From the NCBI GenBank assembly GCA_002068375.1, contig MVZL01000066.1, positions 1 through 6,855 of the forward strand: a stretch of DNA of 6,855 bases, in the 5' to 3' direction. Position numbers and translations under genes: made by a program. Each line of letters starts with the position of its first letter. Position 1 is the first letter of the stretch. Of the stretch, positions 1 through 6,033 are shown in pieces. The notes below the pieces were generated by a model. The model did not search any database, had not been told where the DNA came from, and saw nothing but the letters and a program-made list of their open reading frames with translations. The DNA is from Tenericutes bacterium ADurb.BinA155 (GTDB lineage Bacteria > Bacillota_I > Bacilli_A > RFN20 > CAG-826).

Positions 1-355
1 AATATCGGAGGACCGTGTAGCCTTCTTTTTGTAATTCGGCGTTCACTTCTTGGTCGCGGGCGATGTTCCGTTCGATCTTCGGAATCCAGTAGCTCTTATG
101 AGTCCGGATGCTCTTCTTGTTCTCCTCAAAATGGTAGCCATGCCAAAACTCCGAATCGGCGAAGATCGCGATCTTGTATTTGGAGTTCACGATATCGGGA
201 TGGCCGAAAACGTGGGAGGAGTTGCAGCGATAGGAGAACCCTTTCGCATGGAGAGCCTTCCGTAACGAAAGCTCGATCCCGGTATCTTTGCCCCGGATAT
301 GCGACATGGTGAAGGAGACGACTTTCGGATCTCTTTTCACGTGCTTTTTAGCCAT
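1..355 (-). CDS. vsr: Very short patch repair (Vsr-type) mismatch endonuclease, 3' end cut by window edge
   Basis: 118 codons are visible from ATG at 355; the C-terminus lies beyond base 1. Translation shows the Vsr/PD-(D/E)XK-like hallmarks in order: MSHIRGKDTGIE (17-28), GHPDIV (51-56), FADSEFWHG (65-73) and WIPKIERNIARD (90-101), ending in VLRY where the family continues with W. By family knowledge Vsr nicks DNA 5' of the T in T:G mismatches left by deamination of 5-methylcytosine. Matching the E. coli enzyme by eye, E28, D54, F70, W71 and H72 correspond to its acidic, metal-binding, intercalating and catalytic His residues. The structural zinc ligands appear replaced (E69, Y74, F76). The start at 355 leaves a 3-nt gap to the stop of the upstream gene, in the same frame. 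The upstream GAGTG is only a weak Shine-Dalgarno, so translational coupling is likely. M17 is a less likely alternative start. A cytosine-5 methyltransferase would be the expected partner, but none is in the window. Confidence 0.9.
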   Translation of the reverse strand, partial: MAKKHVKRDPKVVSFTMSHIRGKDTGIELSLRKALHAKGFSYRCNSSHVFGHPDIVNSKYKIAIFADSEFWHGYHFEENKKSIRTHKSYWIPKIERNIARDQEVNAELQKEGYTVLRY

Positions 356-358
356 AAA

Positions 359-1945
359 TCACTCGGGGAAAACGATTTTCCGAAGGGCGGGATAAACCAA
401 ATAAGGAAGGGCGAGGTCATCGAGGGAGGCTCCCTTTAAGGAGAGGCACTCCACGATCGGCTCATGCTTTAAGGAAAGGACGAAGCAGAAATTCGGCTCC
501 GCTTGATTGGCGAGAAGAACGAGCAAGGTCTCCTCGTAGCCATTCACGGTGAGAGCGAGCAGATCCCAAGCCGAGGGATCGAAATGATAGAGGGCTTTCA
601 GGTGAGGGTCGTTCTCTTTCAAAACCGCGGGTACGAAAACGAGATCGCTTGAGACGGCGAGGCTTGAAAGGGTCCCGATCTTTTCTTTGACTTTGGCGCA
701 ATAATCGAGGGCGGACGGGTCATGGGGATCGGCGATGATCGAACGTTCGCGATGATAAACGTTGGGTTTCAGCTTATAGACATCGATCGCGCTCCAATTC
801 CGTTCTTCTTTCGCCACCACCGCATCGAAATTCCGAATCGGCTTTTTGCCCGCGGCTTCAAAGGCGGGTTTGCTCACCACGCTCTTTGGCATCGTCTCTT
901 CGGGGTTAGCGGGAGCCGGGCTTTCAAGCGGTGCCGGGGCTTTCGGGGTATCGGGTTTCGCGTCAAGATTAGGGACCTTCTTGGTCGAGACGGCTTCAAA
1001 GGCCGGGCGCGGCGTCACGATCGGGGCGGGGTTATCTTCATCTTCTTCGGTCGGTTCAACGTGAGAAATCGAAGGCATAGGGGCCTTCTTTTTCGGACGA
1101 TCGGGGGTCGCATTCAAATTGACGGGTTTCCCATGGCCCCCCGCTTCAAAGGCCGGACGAGCCACCGCGATGTTCTTCGTTTCGTCGTTATCTTCCTCTT
1201 CATCGGCTGAGGATGTCGGGGCGTTTCCAAGATTACGGATCTTCCCTTTTCCCCGTGCTTCAAAGGCAGGGCGAGCGACATGGATCGTCGGTTCTTCTTC
1301 CGCGGCCTCGGGGTTCTCTTCTTCGAGCACTTCGGAAGGAGTTTCGCTCCCGCCGAGATTCACGATCTTGCGTTTTCCTCCCGCTTCAAAAGCCGGCCGG
1401 GCCACCAAAATCTCATGAGGTTCTTCCTCGTTATCTTCGCCATGATCTTCGGGCAAATCTTCACCGCTAAAATAAAGGGCGGTCTCAGGCTTTTCGATCA
1501 CCGGAACCTCGGCTTCAACCCCGAGCGAAGCCAAATAGTCTTCGCCGGAAAGCGTCGGGGAATCATCGCTTTCTTTAATCCGGAAGCCCCGATAGAAAGC
1601 AATCGCTAAACCCTGACGGGAAAAATCAAAGACCCCGCCTTCTTGCTGGTGGCTCTTTTCGAGGAGCAAAGCATTAACGAGATAGCCTTGGGCATTGAGG
1701 GTGATCGCGGCGATCAACCAATCGGAAAGATGGAAATTGCCCCGTCGGGCCGCTTGGACGAGATCCTCTTGGTAGTCCTTAGGAAAAAGACGGGCATCGC
1801 CTAAAAAGTTCAAAGCCCGGTAACCTTGGAGAAGGCTCGCGGCTTGTTCGAAATAGGGCTTTGAAAAGTCCGTCCCATCGTTCGCCAGGATGTCTTGGCC
1901 GAGTTGACCTTCAAAAAGGAAGGTTCCGATTTGATCTTGTTCCAT
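359..1945 (-). CDS. Hypothetical protein with helical N-terminus, five RPAFEA-type repeats and a C-terminal domain
   Basis: I do not recognise this 528-residue protein. The start at 1945 is well supported by AAGGAGG seven bases upstream. Residues about 1-125 look alpha-helical and soluble; stretches such as QAARRGNFHLSDWLIAAI (64-81) faintly resemble Sel1/TPR helices. Residues about 126-380 are low complexity and probably disordered. They carry five motif copies with the proline at 184, 226, 264, 314 and 360, of the form x-(R/K)PAFEA-xxx-(G/K)Kx(I/V)xN(L/F). The first linkers are rich in Glu/Asp and the last two in Pro/Ala/Lys. Residues about 382-528 look like a folded alpha/beta domain with hydrophobic strands near 434-440, 473-479 and 487-491. 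No signal peptide or membrane segment is seen, so it is probably cytoplasmic. It is first in a likely two-gene operon with vsr. A multivalent scaffold or adaptor role fits the architecture but is inference only. Confidence 0.85.
   Translation of the reverse strand: MEQDQIGTFLFEGQLGQDILANDGTDFSKPYFEQAASLLQGYRALNFLGDARLFPKDYQEDLVQAARRGNFHLSDWLIAAITLNAQGYLVNALLLEKSHQQEGGVFDFSRQGLAIAFYRGFRIKESDDSPTLSGEDYLASLGVEAEVPVIEKPETALYFSGEDLPEDHGEDNEEEPHEILVARPAFEAGGKRKIVNLGGSETPSEVLEEENPEAAEEEPTIHVARPAFEARGKGKIRNLGNAPTSSADEEEDNDETKNIAVARPAFEAGGHGKPVNLNATPDRPKKKAPMPSISHVEPTEEDEDNPAPIVTPRPAFEAVSTKKVPNLDAKPDTPKAPAPLESPAPANPEETMPKSVVSKPAFEAAGKKPIRNFDAVVAKEERNWSAIDVYKLKPNVYHRERSIIADPHDPSALDYCAKVKEKIGTLSSLAVSSDLVFVPAVLKENDPHLKALYHFDPSAWDLLALTVNGYEETLLVLLANQAEPNFCFVLSLKHEPIVECLSLKGASLDDLALPYLVYPALRKIVFPE
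827..1405 (-). repeat. Five dispersed copies of an RPAFEA-centred 17-residue motif inside a coding region
   Basis: Copies on the minus strand lie at about 1355-1405, 1229-1279, 1115-1165, 965-1015 and 827-877. Each encodes x-x-(R/K)-P-A-F-E-A followed by a glycine/lysine-rich part and N-(L/F). Centre-to-centre spacing is 42, 38, 50 and 46 residues. At the DNA level the plus-strand core gcttcaaaggc is identical in four copies and differs by one base in the fifth. Phe is always TTT and Glu always GAA in the core. The linkers are not similar to one another. Confidence 0.9.
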
Positions 1946-1947
1946 CG

Positions 1948-1974
1948 TTAACCCTCCTTGTTCCTGATATTCAA
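1948..1974 (-). CDS. Possible 8-codon leader ORF (TTG start) ending 2 nt before the RPAFEA-repeat gene
   Basis: The minus strand reads TTG AAT ATC AGG AAC AAG GAG GGT TAA, giving MNIRNKEG if TTG initiates. A perfect AGGAGG (plus-strand 1984-1989) sits nine bases before the TTG. The TAA ends two bases before the ATG at 1945, and the ORF spans the AAGGAGG ribosome site of the main gene. Translation of it could therefore influence initiation downstream. Against it: the best -10 element (1990-1995) would start transcription at about 1983 and exclude this AGGAGG from the mRNA. It is a weak candidate that depends on where transcription starts. Confidence 0.2.
   Translation of the reverse strand: MNIRNKEG
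1953..1959 (-). promoter_or_regulatory. Strong ribosome binding site AAGGAGG of the RPAFEA-repeat gene
   Basis: AAGGAGG on the minus strand is followed by a seven-base spacer and ATG at 1945. This fixes the start of the 528-residue protein. It is the strongest Shine-Dalgarno seen in the window; the other gene starts have weaker or unclear ones. Confidence 0.85.
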
Positions 1975-1989
1975 AATGGATTGCCTCCT

Positions 1990-2018
1990 ATTGTAGTCAT
2001 CTTGAGTAATTTCGGAAA
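1990..2018 (-). promoter_or_regulatory. Candidate sigma-A-type promoter for the RPAFEA-repeat gene and vsr
   Basis: The minus-strand -10 element TACAAT (1990-1995) matches the TATAAT consensus at five of six positions. At a 17-bp spacing lies TTTCCG (2013-2018), a poor -35. The predicted transcript would start at about 1983 and give a 5' leader of about 38 bases. It interleaves with the candidate plus-strand promoter of the acetyltransferase gene. Confidence 0.45.
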
Positions 2019-2032
2019 GAAGAAGGTAGAAT
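2002..2032 (+). promoter_or_regulatory. Candidate promoter for the GNAT acetyltransferase gene, possibly giving a leaderless mRNA
   Basis: TAGAAT (2027-2032) matches TATAAT at five of six positions, and TTGAGT (2002-2007) is a partial -35, but the spacer is 19 bp, longer than ideal. Transcription would begin at or near the ATG at 2039. The AGAAGG at 2021-2026 could instead be a Shine-Dalgarno, but it is twelve bases from the ATG and would need a promoter further upstream. Both readings remain open. Confidence 0.35.
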
Positions 2033-2038
2033 ACTTTT

Positions 2039-2602
2039 ATGCATAAGCTCATCATCGCTAAACCTAACGACTTGCCCGCCATCATGAAACTCTTCCGTCG
2101 GGTCAATGCGAATCTCATTAGCCAAGGAAACCTGATGTGGACTCATGATTATCCGCTTGAAAGCGATTTTAAAGCCGACATCGATAACGAGTGCCTCTAC
2201 CTTTTAAAAGAGGGAACAAGGGTTTTAGCGATGGGCGCGGTCAGCCATGACGTGACCGCGGATTTTTTCGCGGATTCGCGCTCAGCGAAGAAAACGACCG
2301 AGGTCCTTGAGAAGGTCGGCTGGGCCGGCGAACCGATCGCGATGCTCCACCGTTTCATGGTCGATCCGGCTTTCGAGGGGAAAGGCGTCGCCGCCGAACT
2401 CCTCGATTTCCTTTTGGCCCGCTATAAAGGCTCGACCTGGATCTTCGCGGCTTATCCCACCAATCTTCGGGCGATCCGCTTCTATGAAAAGCACGGCTTC
2501 ACCAATTACGGGATCTATTCGGAATTCGAATGGGGCCCGGATTCGGTTCAGAATCTGATCGGCAAAAAATACCAACGCGATGGCCTCTGCGTCGGGTATT
2601 AA
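2039..2602 (+). CDS. GNAT-family N-acetyltransferase
   Basis: 187 residues, a usual length for a single GNAT domain. The start fits because the first GNAT strand and helix begin at once (KLIIAKPNDLPAIMKLF, 3-19). A WTHDYP segment (34-39) recalls the W..YP block of a common bacterial GNAT subgroup. Motif A is at 103-118 (LHRFMVDPAFEGKGVA) with the acetyl-CoA pyrophosphate loop EGKGVA at 113-118. Motif B is at 139-155, with N142, FYEKHGF (148-154) and its conserved Tyr and Phe. By family it transfers an acetyl group from acetyl-CoA to an amine; the substrate cannot be told from sequence. It is a lone plus-strand gene, divergent from the RPAFEA-repeat gene and convergent with the ABC operon. Its stop TAA (2600-2602) overlaps the ABC stop. 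It has no obvious terminator of its own downstream, and a terminator-like hairpin lies inside it. Confidence 0.9.
   Translation: MHKLIIAKPNDLPAIMKLFRRVNANLISQGNLMWTHDYPLESDFKADIDNECLYLLKEGTRVLAMGAVSHDVTADFFADSRSAKKTTEVLEKVGWAGEPIAMLHRFMVDPAFEGKGVAAELLDFLLARYKGSTWIFAAYPTNLRAIRFYEKHGFTNYGIYSEFEWGPDSVQNLIGKKYQRDGLCVGY
2236..2273 (+). other. Terminator-like hairpin plus U-run with competing pairing, inside the acetyltransferase gene
   Basis: An 8-bp perfect inverted repeat, CGCGGTCA (2236-2243) and TGACCGCG (2253-2260) with a 9-nt loop, is followed after two bases by TTTTTT (2263-2268). This is the form of a rho-independent terminator about 200 bases into the gene. The CCGCG at 2256-2260 can instead pair with CGCGG at 2269-2273, which would open the first stem. 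It may be a chance product of Arg/Ala/Asp/Phe codons. Confidence 0.3.
2564..2599 (-). terminator. Rho-independent terminator of the ABC operon, embedded in the 3' end of the acetyltransferase gene
   Basis: On the minus strand the stem begins at the last base of the ABC-B stop codon. The 5' arm is 2599-2589 (ATACC, a bulged C, GACGC), the loop 2588-2579, and the 3' arm 2578-2569 (GCGTT, GGTAT), with the U-run at 2569-2564. That makes ten pairs including one G-U. In plus-strand RNA the G-U pair becomes an A-C mismatch and no U-run follows, so the structure serves the minus strand only. Confidence 0.7.
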
Positions 2603-4320
2603 CTCAACTGCGAATCGTAGAGTTCTTTGAAGAATCCGTTTTGGGCCATCAGTTCGCCGAAGTTGCCTTGTTCGATCACCGCCCCATCCTTTAAGACGAG
2701 GATCAGGTCGGCGTTTTTAATCGTGCTGAGGCGGTGAGCCACCACTAAGGAGGTCTTGCCCTTCATTAATTCATCGAAGCTCTTCGAAAGAAGAAGTTCG
2801 GTCCGAAGATCGATATTGCTCGTCGCTTCATCGAGGATCACCACTTCGGGCTCAATGAGCATGATCCGGGCGACGCAAAGCAGCTGCTTTTCGCCAGTGG
2901 ATAGGCCCGAAGAATTACTGACGACCGTCTCGTAACCCTGCGGGAGCTGCCGGATGAAATCATCCGCGTGGGCCTTCGTGGCCGCGGCCTTGATCTCATC
3001 AAAACTCGCCTCGGGTTTTCCATAGGCGATATTGTCTTTGATCGAGCCATTGAAGAGCCAGGTGTCCTGTAAGACCATCCCGATATGCTTCCGTAACTCG
3101 GCCTTTGGGTATTCCCGGGTATTTTTCCCATTCACGATGAAACCGCCGTTTTGGGGGTCATAGAAACGGAGCAGCAGGTTGATGATCGTGGTCTTGCCGC
3201 ATCCGGTCGGTCCGACTAAGGCGATCTTATGGCCTTGGTAGATCTCGACGTTCATGTCTTTGATGATCGGCCGTTTCCCATCGTAAGAGAAATCGATATG
3301 GTCGGCTTTTAAAGTCTCCACCGCCTCATTTAAGGGGAGGGTGCCATCATCGACGTCATCATGGGTCGTAATCAAAGAGTCGATCCGCTTAAAGGAAGCT
3401 AAGGCATAGGAGATTTCGCTGGCGACGTTGCTGATTTCGTTGAAGGGGGACATGTATTGGTAGGCATAGCTGAGCAAGGCGCTCAACGCCCCGACGCCAA
3501 AGCTTTCGATCCCTAATCCCGGATTATGGAGGATCAAATAGGCCCCTAAGAAAGTGATGACCGCATAGATGATGTTGTTGACGAGCCGGGTCGAAGGGTT
3601 GATCCAGCCGACCGCGAAGGTCGACTTGAAGTTCGAGACCTGCAAGCTGGCGTTCAGTTCATCGAATTCCGCTTCTTTGGTGGCGGTGAGACCATAGGCT
3701 TTCGCGGTCTCAAGGTTCGTGATCGATTCAAGCGAATACGCGGTGAGGGTCCCGGTCTTGGCGTTCTGTTCCTTGTAATATTTGGAGTTATGGTTCGAGA
3801 CGAACTTGCTCACGATGATCGATAAAGGAGTCAACAAGATGACGGTGAGCGCCAAGATCCAGTTCAGCATGAACATGAAGACCAAGGTCACCGCGATCTG
3901 GACGATTCCTTCGTAGAGGGCCCCCGCTCCGGCGATTAAGCCGGTTTGGACGTTCTCAATATCATTCACGAGGCGTAAAAGAAGGTCCCCGTGGTAGTGA
4001 TTATCGATGTAACGGAGGCTCACCCGGTTAAAGGAAGCGAAGACCTGATCCCGCATCGCTTTCACCAGTTTCTGCCCTAAGTAGGCGGTGAAAAGATCGA
4101 AGAGATAACGGAAGATCATCCCCCCGACGATGAAGGCGCCGATCAAGATGAGGTCGAGCGAAATATCGCTGTGGCCATGGCTGATGTGATCGATCGCTAA
4201 GCCGGCGACATAGGGGATCGCCATTTTGGCGAGAACCGAAAGAAGGGCAAATAAAAGGGAAAGAATCGCATAGCCATGCGAGCCTTTCAGATATTTGAAA
4301 ACCAGTTTGATGTCTTTCAT
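2599..4320 (-). CDS. ABC exporter half-transporter B (membrane domain plus ATPase), catalytically competent subunit
   Basis: 573 residues, typical of a type IV (ABC-B-like) exporter subunit. The N-terminal membrane domain spans about 1-310, with hydrophobic helices near 17-45, 54-79, 133-150, 153-173, 247-265 and 273-292. The C-terminal ATPase has A-loop Tyr346, Walker A GPTGCGKT (370-377), Q-loop Q418, Walker B VVILDE (493-498) with the catalytic Glu498, and switch His529. The signature is LSTGE (473-477), not LSGGQ. With subunit A this gives one consensus ATP site (B's Walker motifs, A's signature) and one degenerate site, as in the BmrCD, LmrCD and TM287/288 heterodimers. The start ATG overlaps the stop of A as ATGA (4317-4320), with AGGTGG upstream as a possible ribosome site, so coupled 1:1 expression is likely. 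The substrate is unknown; drug or lipid/peptide export are the usual choices. Confidence 0.95.
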   Translation of the reverse strand: MKDIKLVFKYLKGSHGYAILSLLFALLSVLAKMAIPYVAGLAIDHISHGHSDISLDLILIGAFIVGGMIFRYLFDLFTAYLGQKLVKAMRDQVFASFNRVSLRYIDNHYHGDLLLRLVNDIENVQTGLIAGAGALYEGIVQIAVTLVFMFMLNWILALTVILLTPLSIIVSKFVSNHNSKYYKEQNAKTGTLTAYSLESITNLETAKAYGLTATKEAEFDELNASLQVSNFKSTFAVGWINPSTRLVNNIIYAVITFLGAYLILHNPGLGIESFGVGALSALLSYAYQYMSPFNEISNVASEISYALASFKRIDSLITTHDDVDDGTLPLNEAVETLKADHIDFSYDGKRPIIKDMNVEIYQGHKIALVGPTGCGKTTIINLLLRFYDPQNGGFIVNGKNTREYPKAELRKHIGMVLQDTWLFNGSIKDNIAYGKPEASFDEIKAAATKAHADDFIRQLPQGYETVVSNSSGLSTGEKQLLCVARIMLIEPEVVILDEATSNIDLRTELLLSKSFDELMKGKTSLVVAHRLSTIKNADLILVLKDGAVIEQGNFGELMAQNGFFKELYDSQLS

Positions 4321-6026
4321 TTGACCGCCACCTGGGTTTCATAGATCTCGCGGTAGATCGCGCAATGTTCAAGCAGTTCTTCATGAGTCCCTTTGGCCGC
4401 GATTTCCCCATGGTCCAAGACGTAAATGATGTCGCAATCGCGGATCGAAGTGGCCCGCTGCGAGACGATTAACGTCGTTAAATCATGTCTCTTTTTGATA
4501 TTTTGCCGGACCAACAAGTCGCTCTTGTAGTCGAGGGCGGACGTCGAATCATCGAGAATGAGGATCGGGCGGTTTGAGAGCAATGCCCGGGCGATCAAAA
4601 GCCGTTGCTTCTGGCCCCCCGAGAGGTTCACGCCGCCTTCTTCGACCGGGTGGTTTAGGCCATCCTCGAACTTCGAGACGAATTCCTCGGCCAAGCTATC
4701 GCTGAGGGCGTTTCGGACCATCTCTTCGCTCGCGGAAGGATCTCCCAAAAGCAAATTGCTCTTGATCGTGCCTTTATAGAGTTGGGGCTTCTGGCTGACC
4801 AACGCGATATTGCCCCGCAAGGAATTGAGGTTATAGTTCTTGATATCTTGGCCTTGGAAAAGGATCGCGCCTTGGCTTGCATCGTAGAAGCGTTCCAATA
4901 AAGCCACCAAGGAGGATTTGCCCGATCCCGTCCCTCCGATTAAGCCAATCCGCTCACCGGCTTTAATCTCGAAGTTCAGGTTCTTGAGCGCATATTCTTC
5001 GCCCCCAAAGGAGAGCGAAACGTTTTGGAAAGAATACAGAGGCGAACCGACTTCGATCGGGGCGGAATTTTCTTTCCCATCGACGATGTCGGGGGCGATC
5101 GCGAAGAAAGCATCGACCCGTTTTTTCGAGGCGAGGGCCTTGGAGAGGCTGGTGATGAGCCGGGAGAAGAGGACAAGGGCGGTGAGCGCTTGGGCTAAGT
5201 AGTTCATTAAAGCGACCGCGGTGCCGACGCTCACGCCGCTGCCACTTTGATAGCCGGCAAGATAAAGAACCAAGAAGACGCCGAGGTTGGTGAAGGCGAA
5301 GGTGAGGGGGTTGATGAAGGCGTTGATCCGCGCGAGAACAAAGGCTTTCTTCCGATAACTGAGCGAGGCTTTTTCAAAGTGGGTCTGCTCCACCGCTTCC
5401 TTATTGAAAGCCCGAACGACCCGAGCCCCGGTGAGATCGTCTTCGCCGAGCGTTGAAATATGATCGAGTTCCTCTTGGATCGCTTGATATTTCTTGGGCG
5501 TGAGGGCCATCACGATGAAGATGACGGCGCTGCTAAGAAGCAAAGCCCCCAAGACAATGCAACCGGCTAAAGGCGAAAGGATGAAGGCTGAAATGACGGA
5601 GCCAATGACCAAGAAGGGGGCCCGAACCAATAACCGCATGAACATGTTGACCCCGACTTGAAGCGAAAAGGAATCGTTATTGATGAGGGTGAGGGCTTTG
5701 CTCTTGCCAAAGCTTTCGAGTTGGCGCGAAGAGATGGCGTTTAATTGACGGTAGAGTTCTTTCTTGAGGTCGTAGGCGTAGTCGGCGGAAACCCTCGCTC
5801 CGAGATACTGGGTGATCATCGTGACGCCAAAGCCCGCGAAGGCTAAGGCCAGCATGATGAGACTGCGGGTCAAAATATAGGTGCCATCGCTCTGGGCAAT
5901 CCCAATATCGATGATGTCCTTCACTAAGAAAGGCACGAAAAGCTCGCAAACGCATTCAAAGAGTTTGAATAGCGGCGCCAATAAGACTTTGGCTTTGTAC
6001 TTCTTGAGCGGAGTGAGAGCTTTCAT
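4317..6026 (-). CDS. ABC exporter half-transporter A (membrane domain plus ATPase), degenerate-site subunit
   Basis: 569 residues with the same fold as its neighbour: membrane domain about 1-310 (helices near 13-37, 53-76, 132-150, 153-175, 240-260 and 268-292), then the ATPase. Motifs: Walker A GGTGSGKS (364-371), Q-loop Q412, canonical signature LSGGQ (468-472), Walker B ILILDD (488-493) and the switch position in VSQR. The catalytic Glu is replaced by Asp493 and the switch His by Gln523, the pattern known for the non-hydrolysing subunit of heterodimeric exporters (for example TM287 and relatives). It should bind ATP but hydrolyse it poorly, while lending its LSGGQ to the active site of subunit B. 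The ATG at 6026 lies seven bases after the stop of the Sel1-like gene. No strong Shine-Dalgarno is seen, so coupling to that gene is plausible. No signal peptide is expected. Confidence 0.95.
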   Translation of the reverse strand: MKALTPLKKYKAKVLLAPLFKLFECVCELFVPFLVKDIIDIGIAQSDGTYILTRSLIMLALAFAGFGVTMITQYLGARVSADYAYDLKKELYRQLNAISSRQLESFGKSKALTLINNDSFSLQVGVNMFMRLLVRAPFLVIGSVISAFILSPLAGCIVLGALLLSSAVIFIVMALTPKKYQAIQEELDHISTLGEDDLTGARVVRAFNKEAVEQTHFEKASLSYRKKAFVLARINAFINPLTFAFTNLGVFLVLYLAGYQSGSGVSVGTAVALMNYLAQALTALVLFSRLITSLSKALASKKRVDAFFAIAPDIVDGKENSAPIEVGSPLYSFQNVSLSFGGEEYALKNLNFEIKAGERIGLIGGTGSGKSSLVALLERFYDASQGAILFQGQDIKNYNLNSLRGNIALVSQKPQLYKGTIKSNLLLGDPSASEEMVRNALSDSLAEEFVSKFEDGLNHPVEEGGVNLSGGQKQRLLIARALLSNRPILILDDSTSALDYKSDLLVRQNIKKRHDLTTLIVSQRATSIRDCDIIYVLDHGEIAAKGTHEELLEHCAIYREIYETQVAVK

Positions 6027-6033
6027 GGAAAAT

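Noticed and set aside
50..265. Plus-strand open frame of 71 codons opposite vsr
   Set aside because: The minus strand over the same bases encodes clear Vsr motifs; the plus frame has no family resemblance or ribosome site.
359..361. TGA as a sense (Trp) codon as in some Mollicutes
   Set aside because: Trp is TGG throughout, long frames contain no internal TGA, and the TGA at 4317-4319 ends ABC-A exactly at an ATGA overlap with the next gene, so TGA acts as a stop.
827..1405. Regularly spaced short DNA repeats that might suggest a CRISPR-like array
   Set aside because: Only about 11 bases are shared, spacing is 114-150 bases and always a multiple of three, and the conservation follows the protein motif. 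This is coding repetition.
722..1609. Plus-strand open frames opposite the RPAFEA-repeat gene, with repeated ASKAG-type peptides
   Set aside because: They are the reverse complement of the repeated coding motif. The minus-strand frame has the strong ribosome site and a coherent protein, and the opposite frames give Arg/Phe-rich or Ser-rich nonsense.
4028..4411. Alternative minus-strand frame of 127 codons across the ABC-A/ABC-B junction
   Set aside because: It overlaps both exporter genes, whose motifs and full lengths are intact; the frame encodes a low-quality Arg/Ser-rich peptide.
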